A stretch of DNA of 64,000 nt from Candidula unifasciata (taxonomy: Eukaryota; Mollusca; Gastropoda; Stylommatophora; Geomitridae): NCBI GenBank assembly GCA_905116865.2, contig CAJHNH020005013.1, positions 157,001 through 221,000 on the forward strand. The letters are read 5' to 3'. The position numbers and the translations under genes are program-made. Below the pieces are notes generated by a model that did no database searches, was not told where the DNA came from, and saw nothing but the letters and a program-made list of their open reading frames with translations. Shown piece after piece: positions 36,549 through 48,689 of this stretch; within the stretch, counting starts at the first letter, position 1; every line of letters starts with the position of its first letter.

Positions 36549-36825
36549 CTTCTTCTTCTCCGCGTTCACAAGCTGTAAACTCTGGCAGAAAGTTCTGGTT
36601 GTTCATCCACTTCTGGACTGCAGTCCTGTTCCAGAAATGCCTGTGCATCCGTTTTATAGATCTGACTCATTTGTATGCGGACTGTTGATTACGTGCTACT
36701 CGGGCAGATGCACTCCGACTTTGAAGGAAGCTCCCAATTAGTCGACTCTTAAGAAATGCTTTTGGGCAGGCAGTGTGACTAATCTTGTTTTCCCTATAAA
36801 AGGGTCCCGGAACCTACATAGGGAA
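36549..36825 (-). mobile_element. SINE-B copy with TSD
   Basis: 277 bp, flanked by perfect GTGACGTAAT (36539-36548 and 36826-36835). The (GAA)n tail is at the left, so the sense strand is minus. Confidence 0.9.
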
Positions 36826-36879
36826 GTGACGTAATAAAACAAAGCTGTTCCAAAAGTGGGTGCGACCGTCCAGGTCACG

Positions 36880-37125
36880 AGGGCATCGTGGCGGTGCCTG
36901 ATTTGATGAGGTCCATATATCCTTACGTCCTTTTTAGGACGTAATTTTTTGTTATTCGAAGCCCCACTCTGGCTTTTGCCAGGGGCCGCAATATAGACAG
37001 GCCATAAATATGGCCAATTGTCTGAACGCGGTTTCTGGGACCTCTCCACGGTGATCCTCATCCACATGGTGGCACTTTGTGTCATCGGGTGTTTATCGCT
37101 TGTGTGATGTCCTAGTGGGGTAGAA
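36880..37125 (+). mobile_element. Interspersed repeat family E, copy 2
   Basis: Shares GCTTTTGCCAGGGGCCGCA and GGTGGCACTTTGTGTCATCG with copy 1. Confidence 0.7.
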
Positions 37126-37149
37126 AGTCAGTCAGTCAGTCAACACTTT

Positions 37150-37262
37150 TAAAAGCCTTGCCATCCCTTTTTGGCATGCAATTTTTCGTTATTTGAAAAC
37201 CTACTCTGGCTCTTGCCAGGGGCCGCAATATAGCCCAGCCATTAATATGGTCTAATGCAAAC
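37150..37262 (+). mobile_element. Interspersed repeat family E, copy 3, partial
   Basis: GGCTCTTGCCAGGGGCCGCA and CCATTAATATGGTCTAATG; 3' part missing. Confidence 0.65.
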
Positions 37263-37729
37263 ATTTTAAAAAAAAACGGCATTTGTAGACAAATAAATAG
37301 GAATCTGTTGAGGCGCCTGTGAAGATCACCAAGCAGCCTCTTATGCCTAAATCCAGCACTGACCGACTGCAACTGTCCGGTTACCTCACGTCATCAAAGT
37401 ACACAAGTCTATGTGCGTCAAACAAAACAAAGTGGGGGAAGTGGGAAGGGGGATGTGGGTGGCAGGTAGAGGATCGTCCATGTACTATTTCTAACACGTT
37501 GTATAAGTTGCACTTGGTACCAATGCACTCTCGTCAGATGGTTAAACCACAAGAACGTCTCATATGTTGCTATTTTTATGACCAGTTTCAGTGCGTCTTC
37601 TAGTTTATTCTAAGACATGATTTCCGTTCTTGTAATTCTGGGCTCATACATTAGCATTTTGTCTTGGAAGCTGAAGTAATTTGGCTGATTGGGGGGGGGG
37701 GGGGGGGGGTGAATAATAGCGGAAGGCAC

Positions 37730-37905
37730 GGTACCAGGAAGAAGGGGGCAGATGCCGACCACCGGATATAAGTGACTCCTTGGACATAAAAGTGCACGAG
37801 GTGGGAGAGCTGGCGAGACAGAGTTTCTGTCATGCAGACCGTGATGAGAGCGACGTTCTGAAAAGGACCTGCTGCTTGTTGAAGATGATGATGATGACTA
37901 GAGTG
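37730..37905 (+). mobile_element. LINE 3'-end remnant
   Basis: TCATGCAGACCGTGATGAGA followed by GACGTTCTGAAAAGGACC and a GATGATGATGATG tail parallels 46415-46455 (GGCAGACCGTGATGACAATG, TAAAGGACCCGC). Typical of a LINE C-terminus and tail; frames broken. Confidence 0.4.
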
Positions 37906-38247
37906 GTAAGGGTCGATGTCTGACACTGGTACCACAGAGCCGGCACCCCCAAAAGAAGTTACCATTACATTTGTCTGGTGTGGTGTGCAAAATGACTGAT
38001 TTCATTTCAAACAGATGCCCCATGAAGTCCTTCGATCCCTGAACATATCTCACAGCTAGTATCTCAGCGTGAAGCACGAACTTCACAGCACCGACAAGGA
38101 TTCAAATATGTTTGTTTCAGAAGCATGTACGATAGATATCCTGCAGGCGAATTTTCTAGTGTGAAATTTAACTTTCGTTGTACTCTTTTCTTCAGAAATC
38201 ATAGTGGCTATGAGTCTGGTACAACATAGCAAATCATTTCTGATTTA

Positions 38248-38672
38248 AATGTCCCTCCATGCTATTATGTTAAACAGACATCACATCTCTTGGTCTCTCA
38301 TGTCCCTCCATGCTATTATGTTAAACAGACATCACATCTCTTGGTCTCTCATGTCCCTCCATGCTATTATGTTAAACAGACATCACATCTCTTGGTCTCT
38401 CATGTCCCTCCATGCTATTATGTTAAACAGACATCACATCTCTTGGTCTCTCATGTCCCTCCATGCTATTATGTTAAACAGACATCACATCTCTTGGTCT
38501 CTCATGTCCCTCCATGCTATTATGTTAAACAGACATCACATCTCTTGGTCTCTCATGTCCCTCCATGCTATTATGTTAAACAGACATCACATCTCTTGGT
38601 CTCTCATGTCCCTCCATGCTATTATGTTAAACAGACATCACATCTCTTGGTTTCTCATGTCCCTCCATGCGA
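38248..38672. repeat. 51 bp tandem array, about 8.3 copies, near identical
   Basis: Unit CATGTCCCTCCATGCTATTA plus TGTTAAACAGACATCACATC and TCTTGGTCTCT. One substitution in the last copy (TTTCTC). The 17-codon period keeps two frames open. Confidence 0.95.
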
Positions 38673-38736
38673 TCCTGCTGTAACCAGTGTTTCAGTCAGC
38701 TGCTATTGAAATTAAGTAAAGTAAAAAAAAAAACAT

Positions 38737-38966
38737 TCGTGCGTATTGGGCATATAGGGTTAGACCTATATTTTATAGACCAATTGGCACTTCGTGTGTG
38801 ATGTGGTCAGCATCACACCGGTCGCCTTTACTTCCCTGAGCTTTTAACAAGTAGCCACACAAGGCTGGGTCGACCTAAGAGCGAAGGCTATTTCCGAGGG
38901 GGGAAAAGTCCCGCCAGGGCCCGCACCCACGACCTCCCAATCTGCAGACGAGCATGCCAAGTGGTA
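38737..38966 (-). mobile_element. SINE-D, near full length
   Basis: Plus-strand text: GGGTTAGACCTATATTTTAT, GACCAATTGGCACTTCGTG, GATGTGGTCAGCATCACACC and GGCTGGGTCGACCTAAGAG. The minus-strand tRNA head is at the right end, with CGTGGGTGCGGGCCCTGG as a degraded B box. Confidence 0.75.
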
Positions 38967-39029
38967 TGTATGTGTGTATGTATGGAGTTGTGTGTATATG
39001 TGTGTGTGTGGGTGAGTGGGCGTGTGCAT

Positions 39030-39250
39030 GTAAGTATGTGTGCGAGCGCGCGAATGTGTGCATGTTTTTTACCACCGATGCTTTTGTAACTTTTTCCACG
39101 TGATATTCGTAATATGTATATCATTCTATGAACATAACATGCTTAGTTGTTAAAATACAACTGCTGTGTGAACGATGGGTGTTTGGAAGGGCTGAATGTA
39201 AGACGGACCTGCGTGCCAAATTTGTGACCCTTTAAAAATAAAGCCCACTC
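39030..39250 (+). mobile_element. Repeat family F, copy 2
   Basis: TTTTTTACCACCGATGCTTT, GACGGACCTGCGTGCCAAAT and TTGTGACCCTTTAAAAATA match 63450-63615. Preceded by a TG-rich tract. Confidence 0.7.
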
Positions 39251-39405
39251 GGTTTTTGGTACACCACGGCGGCTCCCACCGTGAAATGAGCAGGCTGTTA
39301 ATTTGCTGAGGTCTGTCGGTGACATTCTGGCACCTGATATAACTAGAGACGGTCATGTTCCGACGGCGCTCAGCTGCATGCTTATGAAATTAATTGACTG
39401 TCGAA

Positions 39406-39705
39406 TTAGGTATTTATACCACAGCACCCAGGACATTCCCATAAGTGCTCAGTCCCTATCTTCAGCAGCAAAGGAAGAGTTCCTATTCCGATGGTACCAG
39501 TAACCGTCTGATTGTAATTCTGCCTCATCCTTCCCCTGAGTGTTGTGTGTCGGCCAGATCCCCTGGTAACTCCTCGCAGCGCCATTCTCCTTAGACCGTA
39601 GTGATCTATCTGCGCCTCCGCACTGTTCACTCGCTCCCAAAGGGCTCTTACAATATCTAACTTATCATACATCAATTCACCTCCAAGCGGTGCAGAGCCA
39701 GCCAT
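39406..39705 (-). mobile_element. Non-LTR retrotransposon RNase H tail, minus strand
   Basis: MAGSAPLGGELMYDKLDIVR, ALWERVNSAEAQIDHYGLRR, RQNYNQTVTGTIGIGTLP and KIGTEHLWECPGC in one open frame of 99 codons. Same family as 2370-3030 and better preserved; only the last region of the RNase H domain is present. Confidence 0.72.
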
Positions 39706-39984
39706 GAAAATAATTCAGGGGTGGGAATTTGTTGCTAAATACAGATGATGTACTGTACTGATAGGGAATGTCTTCTGCGAGAGCTCCGAACAGACCCGAA
39801 AATCGGGGGAGTGGGTGAATTAATAAGTACTGCTATAACTGTGATGAAGATTGATGGTTTATGATGACCCGTTACTCGCAAACGAGCTGTCATTGAATTA
39901 ATTCCCCATGCGCCTACAGCTATGACACGAGTAGCTGTGGAGACATCATATATGCTTCCACAATTAGAACTTGCAAAAACCTAA

Positions 39985-40340
39985 AACTTTAGAATTCGAC
40001 AAGTCGAATGACCAGGTTATCGTGAACAACAAAAAAGAGCTACCAAAAGGTTCTGAAAGAAGCAGAAGCTCAAAGACAACTTATCACCTACTACATCAGA
40101 AGGAGACAGAAATCATTTTCCGGCCATGTTTTGAGAAGAGGGAAAATGGAACATGTTGTGACCACTGGAAGATCTGTGGAAGGACGAATAGAGGAAGACA
40201 ACGAGAGAAGAAGCTTCTCTGTCGTCTTGTTGCATGGCATGGATGTGTGTCAGCACACGAACTGATACATGCTGCAGGAGATCGTAGATTGCGGAGAGAC
40301 ATAATCGTCCACGCCAGCCGGCAAGGCACCTGAAGATAAA
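39985..40340 (+). mobile_element. LINE C-terminal remnant
   Basis: TTYHLLHQKETEIIF, then RENGTCCDHWKICGRTNRGR and LVAWHGCVSAHELIHAAGDR, ending HASRQGT. This is the post-RT block with the GRTNRGRQR motif. One open frame of 120 codons, 5' truncated. Confidence 0.65.
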
Positions 40341-40410
40341 TAACCAGGTTCAAACCATCACAATTGAGCGGTACACTTACCACCCCCCCCCCCCCCCCCC
40401 CAACAGAAGT

Positions 40411-40695
40411 CTTCTTCTTCGCGTTCACCAGTAGCAGTATACTCCGACAAAAAGTTCTGGGCATTCGTCCACCTCCAGACTTGAGCCTGGTTCCAGAACC
40501 TCAATGTGTCGTGCACATCTGTTTAACAAATCTGCCTCATTTGTATACAGACTGTTGGTTCCTTGCCTCTCGGACAGATGTATTCCGACTCCGAAGAAAG
40601 CTCCCAATTAGTCAACTTTTATTTATAACATGCTTTAGGGTAGGCAATGGATCTATTCTTGTTTTCCCTACAATAGGGTCCCGGAACCCACAAAC
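40411..40695 (-). mobile_element. SINE-B copy
   Basis: CTTCTTCTTCGCGTTCACCA at the left (complement of the tail) through TAGGGTCCCGGAACCCACA at the right. Near full length, preceded by a poly-C run of about 21 (40381-40401). Confidence 0.85.
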
Positions 40696-41070
40696 AATTA
40701 ATTCCATAAAGATGTTCAGAAACCGAGTTGCTAAAAAACCCAACTGAAACCACATTTTACAAGAAACTCAAAGAATGCACCCGTTCCCAAACCCACACGA
40801 TTACTAACTTAAACTGTCCCATATATTCTGGTGTGAGGGGTAATGAACAGTTTCATAGGCTGACGCTGTCACCCTATAGGGCGGTGCAGCTATTTCATGA
40901 TCAAGCGGTCGTTATACAACAGAACAGAGAGAATATGCATGCAGTGAAATACTAATTCAGAGGTGTCTGGCGTGGGCAGGAGTTCTGGGCGATATTCAAA
41001 GCTGACAGGAAAACATGCGGACTTTCAATCAGATTGCCACTGGGACTATTCGCACGAAGACCCTATAGTG

Positions 41071-42163
41071 CAGTGTTTCTCAACATTCCCTATGCCGCGA
41101 CCCTTTATTACAGTTCCTCATGTTGTGGCGACCCCCAAACATACAAGGTCCGACAATAAAGTAATGAGACTAATTCCATAAAAATTTAAATAATCAACAG
41201 TTGAAGATATAACCTGTATTTTATTGAAAGTAAGCCCCTTGTGCATTGATACAGCGAGTGACCCGATCTAACAAACACCGGAACGACATCTGTAGTTCTT
41301 CTGTTGTTATGGCCCTTAAAGTTGATGTTACGACCCTTTGGATGTCATCAATAAGCGTCCTTTCAATCGTAACTTTAATTTTAGGATAGAAAATAAACAC
41401 AGGGAGACAAATTTGGGGAATAGGGTGGAAGGCTGAGAACACCAACTTGCTTTGGGGCCAAACATTCTTGTTTTAATTATGTCTCTTGGTTATTCAAAAA
41501 GCGACCTATTTGGTCATCAGACAAACCGGCAAGCAACTTTTTTTCTTGCCAAAATCTTATGAGTGTTCTCCCTATCAACACCAGATTCACCTGTCATGAA
41601 CCTCACAATAAAACAAAGATCTTCTTGTATCCGTTCTCTGCCTTTTGCAATGATTTCCTCATTACGAACAGAAATTTGGCGTCCAGGTCTAGTGCATTAG
41701 TAATCATTTCTAAACCACTTTTAAATCGTGAATACCACCTGAAATATTGTGCACGAGATAAACAATTATCTACATAAACGTGTTGCATCAATTCAACTGT
41801 TTCAATAGCGCTTTTTCTGAGTTTTAAAATTATTCAATGTAAGCTTTTTGCTCCGTGCACCTCTGACTGGGTCAACAAAATAGCGGCTTGTTTGTTGTCT
41901 GCCTACTGAGCGGCGATAAAAAGTTGCCAGATCACAGATGAATGATGCCTCTTTAGGTTCCATGCTTTGCTTCATAGATGACATTTTTGTCTTGGCCATA
42001 ATAAAATCAGTCTCATTACTTAATTGTCGGACTTTGTAGAATTATTTTCGTTACTACTTTATAACTTAAATGAATATGTGCCTTCCGATGGTATTTGGCG
42101 ACCCCTGTGAAAGGGTCCTTCGATCCAAAAAAGTGGCCACGGCATACAGGTTCAAAACCGCTG
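41071..42163. mobile_element. hAT MITE (SPIN/Charlie-like) interrupted by a mariner-like element
   Basis: Left end CAGTGTTTCTCAACATTCCC; the right end complements CAGCGGTTTTGAACCTGTAT. With the 892 bp insert and its TA duplication removed, the MITE is about 199 bp, the same size and family as 252-448. Flanks CTATAGTG and TTATAGAG match at 6 of 8. Confidence 0.8.
41145..42036 (-). mobile_element. Mariner-like (Tc1/mariner) element, defective, nested in the hAT MITE
   Basis: Inverted termini CAAGGTCCGACAATAAAGTA and the complement of CAAAGTCCGACAATTAAGTA, bounded by TA at 41143-41144 and 42037-42038. Minus-strand pieces: ETVELMQHVYVDNCLSRAQY (HTH region, 41791-41603) and FYPKIKVTIERTLIDDIQR to RCINAQGAYF (C-terminus, 41445-41221). 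The central catalytic part is missing, so it cannot encode an active transposase. Confidence 0.82.
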
Positions 42164-42169
42164 TTATAG

Positions 42170-43840
42170 AGGAAAGAACACGCAGCATGTGTGGAAATGT
42201 CAGAAGCGCCGTGGTGCCAATTCATGAATTCACTTTCACCTTATAAACAGCTTCAAACTTTACAAAAACAATGTTACCAGAAAAAAAGAGTGGTTGGGGG
42301 GGGGGGGGGAGAACAATCGCAATACATAAATGAAATAAATTTGAAAATGTAACTTCACTTTGCTTGTACGAAGGACTGAGGTAAATACGATTTGTCGATG
42401 AATGGGAAGGAGACAGATACTATATGAAAGGAAAGTCTCATTCATGCAAACATCAGATAACTCCTGCGTGTTTGACACATACACAAATCTCGTTGGCTTT
42501 TCTGTTTCTTAGTACATTCGACACAGCTTGAGACTCGCTGGGCCACTGTCCCATTAAAACGCGCCAAACGAGCTTTATTTTTGCATAATTTTCCGGAGCG
42601 AAACATGTTTTTGTCATTGGAAATGTTAATGATGCAGGTTGGTACATCTGTGTCACGGTGATATTTTTAGCACAGAATTTCGCACCTCACTGATCAAAGA
42701 AATTGTAACATTTGACAATCCTGCCTTGGTCTCTGAAGACAATTACTCCACTTTTACTGTTTTTTCTGAAGGTATTCCAGTACTTCCGTGGTAAACTCAT
42801 TCACAGTGTTCTGTGTCTTCACAAAGCCCTCCACACCATAACTGTAAACTTTCACACGCTAGCAATATAGCCATAGTGAACAAACTCTCAGATTTTCATG
42901 TTTGGTTATGATGCCACCCTCCCCCCCCCCCCCTTTTTTCCCCCTCCCAACGCATTTTTTTTACATGTTAGTTCTGTTAACTTTTCTTTTAACATTGCTC
43001 ATATGACGAACTCTTTTCGAGTCCCCCCCCCCCCCCCCCCCCCTCTCCTTTCTTCCCATGGTGACTTACTTCTGCGTTCATCCGAAGATGTAATTGCGTT
43101 GTGTCCGTTTAAAGCCTGGCTGCGAAATTTGCACCTTTCGGTCAACACATCCGACTTCTGCAGGCATTTGTTGACCGGGTTAGCCTTCCCGGTTGGTGAC
43201 TTATTTAACAGCACTGTATTACAAAATCGACAAAACAAATCAACTTCGCAAAAAAGACATTGCAAATTCAAGCAGTCTACACTGAACGAAGGTTGAAATC
43301 CCATGCTATAAACATGGAAGTTTTTCTTTTCGCTAACCGGTTTTGCTAGTCACAAACATCATCGCAATGGGACAGGGCTTCCTGTGGTTCTCTTTGGCAC
43401 ACTATAATACCTTTGCCTGCAAAGAGAAAAAGGCGCCGACTGACAGTCAGCTGGATCATCAACAACCTGAGCGGGATTAACTCATCCAGAAACATTACTC
43501 GAACCTTTACCGGCTAAGGCCGTGTCTACACAAGTAGCCTCCACTACATCTGACGAAAAAAAGTTCAATTTTGCTGCTAAGTTGTTAAGTAAATAAAAAG
43601 GTCACCAGTGTGTCAGACCAATTGGCCATCAATGGGTCAAGGCGTCACAACATCGACCTTCCATATTAATCCCTCTAATCCACCTACGCCAGAGCACTCT
43701 GAGGCCCCCTCCCCCTCAATAAATCTCCAGCTAAGTCACCCCCCCCCCCCACCTTGTATAGACATTCTCTTGTAAAGTATTTCTCATATTATTTCAAATA
43801 TACTCTTGTTATTTGCTATTCAACACACAACAATAAGGGA
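42170..43840. other. No gene recognised
   Basis: Poly-C runs at about 42918-42932, 43023-43042 and 43740-43751, and a family H-like fragment at 43137-43200. Remaining sequence unique in the window; no supported exon. Confidence 0.4.
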
Positions 43841-43847
43841 GCCGCCA

Positions 43848-44065
43848 TAGTGTAGTGGTTAGACGCTTGCCTAGGATCCGAAAGTCACGGATTCAAATAC
43901 GAACGGAGCCGGACTTTTGAGTTTAAAAAATGACCTGGGCTCCCTGGTCGACCAAACATTGAACGGGTTTGATTGTCTGAAAATACAGGTCTGAGTGCTA
44001 TTTACCCGCTACGTCTAAAGGCATGGAGAAGAGTCCTTCACCGTTGACATCTGGTAATCTTAGTT
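43848..44065 (+). mobile_element. tRNA-headed SINE (SINE-D relative)
   Basis: GCCATAGTGTAGTGGTTAGAC (A box) and CACGGATTCAAATACGAAC (B box), then CCTGGTCGACCAAACATTG. Confidence 0.65.
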
Positions 44066-44069
44066 TCAG

Positions 44070-45210
44070 CTCCATAGCAAACGGGTCACCCCATAGTTGC
44101 TCCGCTCCTGTGCCAACGAAAAACACACAGAATGTTTATCACAGTTCCGTGTGGAAAGATTGACAGACTGCTGTCTCAGCATATGCACTAGCATACACAC
44201 GCATTAAAAGCTCAGGGTAGCCATCCGAAGTGCTAACAAATTAGAAATACAGTTTATCATGGACGGTAGCAGAAGTCACCAACAGATCAGCAGTTGCACA
44301 TGCGATCAACTTTAATCACATAATGGCACCTCCAATATTGCGACAGCAGGCATCGCACAATTTTCTGAATCTACAACTCACACCACCACGTTGGTCACAG
44401 TCGAAAAACATTCCAAATGAAATCGGCAGCTCACAGTGTCGTGCCATGTACTGAACTCAGAAGCTGGGCGACGAAACTATATCCTCTAAGTCTACAAATG
44501 GAGCATAAATGCAACGGCCACTGTCTGGTAGAAGCATAAATTTTACCACGGCTCAAAACAGTGATCGTGTCTAGCGTCCATTTTGACCGGAAGTCGAACA
44601 AGATCACCGTTTACATAATAACAATGATAATAATTATTATTGTGCACACGAACTAGGTATAAGTAAGGGCCCCCCCCCCCAACACCCGTTATTTCTTTGA
44701 CGTGATGCCCCTGCTCTTACCAATTTCAAACTATTCTACATGAGATCATTAAGTCAATGACACACATCTGTCATGATGTAGATCCGAATCCAAGACACAG
44801 CCACTGTTTATAGTGACTTTTGGATAATATAAGATGCAAATGAGTGTTCTACTCCCTCACAGTTGTTATAAATACAAGCATCCACTATAAACTCTGGATC
44901 ATCATGACACAGGACTACTACTTCATTATCTTTTTATTCATTCGCCATTAACTCTTTCAGTTGCAAACAAGACCCTATGTTCATTTGCCACTGCAAAGAT
45001 AATATAATGTTTCAACTGTCTTCTTCTAGCTGTTATATCAACCCTTTGAATCTGTGTTTAAACTATTTCTGTCTCATCGTATCTTTGTTGAACCCTATAT
45101 ATTTACTGCTCTTAAGCGTAACCTCCTTGGAAAAGAAGGAGTTAAATTGACAAGTTCTTGGGCATGAAATTGTTGAAAAGGCAGATTGTACATTGTACTG
45201 CGGTTGATAG
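44070..45210. other. No gene recognised
   Basis: A poly-C run at about 44667-44679. No repeats shared with the rest of the window and no open frame with homology. Confidence 0.4.
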
Positions 45211-45214
45211 CTAG

Positions 45215-45360
45215 GCTGCGATGTCTGTGCTCTTCAGCCTGAACACATCCGATTTCAGCAAACTACTGATTAATCGCCTCTTACAACATACTTGCTGGGA
45301 AGCAATAGTTCACAATGCCTCCTCACAGAACATAGGCCCTCAACAAACTCATGCCAAGTC
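45215..45360. mobile_element. Repeat family H fragment
   Basis: AACACATCCGATTTCAGCAA and TAATCGCCTCTTACAACATA match 27990-28055. Confidence 0.45.
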
Positions 45361-46284
45361 GGTCTATCCTTCGATATCACAGTTCTCCTCGTTATCCTCC
45401 CGATCTTTTTAACTTTACTCTAGCTCCCTTCTCTATGTTTTTTTTTGGGCTTCTATTATTTATATGTCCTCGTTGGTTTCAGTGTAAAGACATTTTAGTA
45501 ACAAACATAAGACTAGTAAAATTTAATTGATGTCTTGAAAGTGCATCTCGCTTTAAAAAAAACTGATTACAGTATTCCCTCTTGCTTGACAAATACCTAA
45601 AAAAAAAAAAAAATTTTTTTTTAATACGAACTGCTACGATTTATGTAGCTCTATGTCAATGCTGCCTACAGCAAGTTTGAATGACCTGCTGTTAAAGTAA
45701 TCCACATACAGGGTGAGTTGTCCTAGCAATGTAAGTGTAATGACATCCCCTAGTACAGTTAAAATGCAACTAGTGTGAAAAACTTGTCTGCAGCTGTCAC
45801 TCTAATCCATCAAATCATTAATTTTCTTTAGTTCACTTTATCAGAGTAACAGATCTAATGCTCAACTGGTAACTTCCTGACATTCTCTCTCCACCACTTA
45901 TTAACCAACCCTTCCTCTCTTTTTCCCCCCACACTACATATATTACAGAAACTGTAGTAAACAGAATTATATTATTAAATTGTGATTAGCAAAATAGGTG
46001 GAAATAGTCTTTAATTAATTTAGCTTTCTATTTCCTGCAGCTGATCTTGTGTTTCCTCATTCTTCTTCAGCAGATTTGAATCTGGGCAATTTTTATGCTA
46101 TGCTGTTTAGTCATTTATGCACATCCACAGTTATAATGTCTTCGCAATGTTCTCTTGATTCCACCTTACCATCTTCTGAAGACATGACACACTTCAGCTT
46201 AATGCACAATTAATTCAACATGATAAAAGCAATCTTCTGATAGATACTGTCATTCTGGAATAAAATATCATGCTTCTATATATT

Positions 46285-46460
46285 TCATGACACAGTATAA
46301 CAGTGACGAAGAGAGGATCAACAAGAAGATGGGCAAAGGACATAAGAGACACCTTGGACAGGAGTGTACAAAAGGAGGAGGGACAGCTGCCAAGGGACCA
46401 AATTTATTTTAGGCAGACCGTGATGACAATGATGTTCTGTAAAGGACCCGCTACACAAGG
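46285..46460 (+). mobile_element. LINE 3'-end remnant
   Basis: STRRWAKDIRDTLDRSVQ and RQTVMTMMF give the conserved RWxxDIxxTL...W/RQTVM block after LINE reverse transcriptases. Confidence 0.55.
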
Positions 46461-46469
46461 AGTTTAACA

Positions 46470-48420
46470 GGGCATACTGGTTCACTGTCACTATTCCTTT
46501 TACATTGTTGACAACCTTCCATCTTTCTAAATGATATTGTTCCTCTGTGCTATAGGGAGGTAAGGGAATAATAGCCCAGGAGGAAACAAATAGCTGATGC
46601 CGGAGAGAAAGTTCCTCCTCTCCATAGCACAAAGAGACCAGGTGTTGTCCATGCAGCGTCTCTTTGCCTGATTAGTTAATTCTTAAATAAAATTAACACC
46701 AAAAGACCATGGTTACAACATGGTATCATTGAGATGATACAAGAAAAAGAAGAAGAAAATGGCTGGGGAAGAAAAGCAATCTGCAGAAGTGCCAGAGCAG
46801 AAGAGCAGTGTTCTGACTTTCTGCTTGTTGGAGCTTTCCCTCTAGACCAGCTGCCAACCAAGCCTGGTATGCCCTGCCATAACATTTTCAGGTTGCGTTT
46901 CCTCAACCTAGTATCCTCCCCAAAGCGCTCTACCACCCAAAGACTTTGACATTTAATCTCCACAAAACTCTCAATCTTATTCAAAACCAAATTATCTGGT
47001 TTCATTTCTGAGATGTGCTGGTCAGAGAAACAAAAATCTTGCCACAATTGCTGATGAACCGTTGTTCTTATAAGCATACACAGTAACCACTAAGTGGCTA
47101 AACTCCTATATATATTTCATAACTAACTTAACATTTCATGCCTCATATAAGTGTCCATATAGCCTGGTTATGAATAGAAGAAAGCTACAAGTAAATGTCC
47201 TAAAGTTACATAATGTGATAGGCTGGTTTTGAGGTTTACAGTCCAAATTTGACTAACCCAGGTGTGTTTCTATTCATAATTCAGAACATGTTAAATTTTT
47301 TTTTATTGTTTACCCTCTCCTCTTTCCAATCTATTTCTCTGTGATCATGATAATGAGCCAGATAAGTGAAAAACTGAACATGCAATTTGCATGCAGCTCA
47401 CATAATAATTTTGAAATAGGAACAAAGTTTGAATAGGCTGCTGCCCGGGCTAAATAAGAAAACTAGACACAAAAACGAAGCATGTGTAATTGACAGGTTG
47501 TGCGCACAATGCTAAGACTCTCCTTGAAATATCCATATGCAATGAAAGTGTAATGAAAATAAAACTAATTAAGTTACTAATTACACTTATATTATCTTCA
47601 GTGTCAGTCTAATTTGCTTTGTTCTGAACTGGCAATAAAGGATATGATAAACTGGCTTCCACCATACAAAAGAATGAAATTGATTTTAAAATTCAAATGC
47701 CCCCCGAATATTCCACTTAGAAGTAAAATATATAAAGACATAAATAAACCAGATTTAAGTTTATAATATTTCAATAAAAGAACCCAAGTACCTGAATACT
47801 TGTTGAGGCAAAGTTAAAAAAAAAAAGGGTAATTTATGAGTCAATCTTTTTTGTTTAACAAATAAAAAGAAAGAAATGGTAAAAGATTTGAGGGATATTT
47901 TTAGCCACTATACCAAAATATTATAGTAAAAACATACACAAAAGGTGACATGAAAGAATTAGCTCTGAAAATTCTGTAACAGCTTATGGAGATTTACTGT
48001 CAAGAAGACAAAACATTTGGTTTCAGCTGCTTGAAAGATACATGTGATTAAATTGCTAAAGTCAACAAGTGCAAAATATCACAAAGGAATAAAGCAAACT
48101 TTTAAACTAAAATTAAAAAAAAAAAAAAAATGCGCTGCAAATCAAACAAGAGTGAAATATCATTGTTCACTAGAAGAACAGATGAGTCATGATAAAATAG
48201 ACACTGAGCATATTGAAGGAAGAAGACAAAGTGATAGTCAAGGACAAAGACACAAACATGAAATGAAAACAATATTACACTGGCAGAGACAGATGCAGCA
48301 AAGAGCCATGGCTCATTTAAACAAGTACTAAATACAGCCTTGTGTGTTTATTTTCCCACATTATTAAAGTAGCTATTTTTTGCATATAATTATAGAAGTG
48401 GGTAAAATGGACCCCTTTCC
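46470..48420. other. Mostly unique AT-rich intron sequence
   Basis: A 133-codon minus frame (47077-46676) matches no family I can name. 48200-48300 resembles a degraded LINE tail (TEHIEGRRQSDSQGQRHK). Poly-A-like tracts at 47816-47826 and 48115-48130. Confidence 0.35.
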
Positions 48421-48428
48421 ATGCCTTA

Positions 48429-48688
48429 AAGTGTAATGGGCAATAGTGCGGGAGCTATATTTCATAGACCGGTCAGCACTTGGTGGGTGATGTGGTCAAC
48501 GTCACACCGTCTGCTCTTACTCCCAGGGCTTTACATGGCACACATTTAAGACTGGTCAACATGGGAGGAAAGGTTTTTTTTTTTTTTTTGAAAAAAAGTT
48601 AGTCTCCGTTGGATTTGAACTCATAGCCTTCAGTTTCGCAGGCAAATATCTAGCTGCTACACAATGGCAGTTCTCTTATACAATCGGT
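48429..48688 (-). mobile_element. SINE-D with poly-T insertion
   Basis: ACTTGGTGGGTGATGTGGTC, TTACTCCCAGGGCTTTACA and, on the minus strand, GAGTTCAAATCCAACGGAG as B box and TTGTGTAGCAGCTAG as A box. T15 at about 48575-48589. Confidence 0.75.
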
Positions 48689-48689
48689 G

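Noticed and set aside
36031..36648. A 205-codon minus-strand open frame.
   Set aside because: Its first part translates the SINE-B copy at 36549-36825 in antisense and the rest has no recognisable domain; no splice or start support.
38249..38709. Repeat proteins of 139-144 residues in two frames.
   Set aside because: 51 bp array divisible by 3; same reasoning.
46676..47077. A 133-codon minus-strand frame that could be a CHSY internal exon.
   Set aside because: CHSY homology is continuous across the 49394/6440 junction, leaving no missing protein segment.
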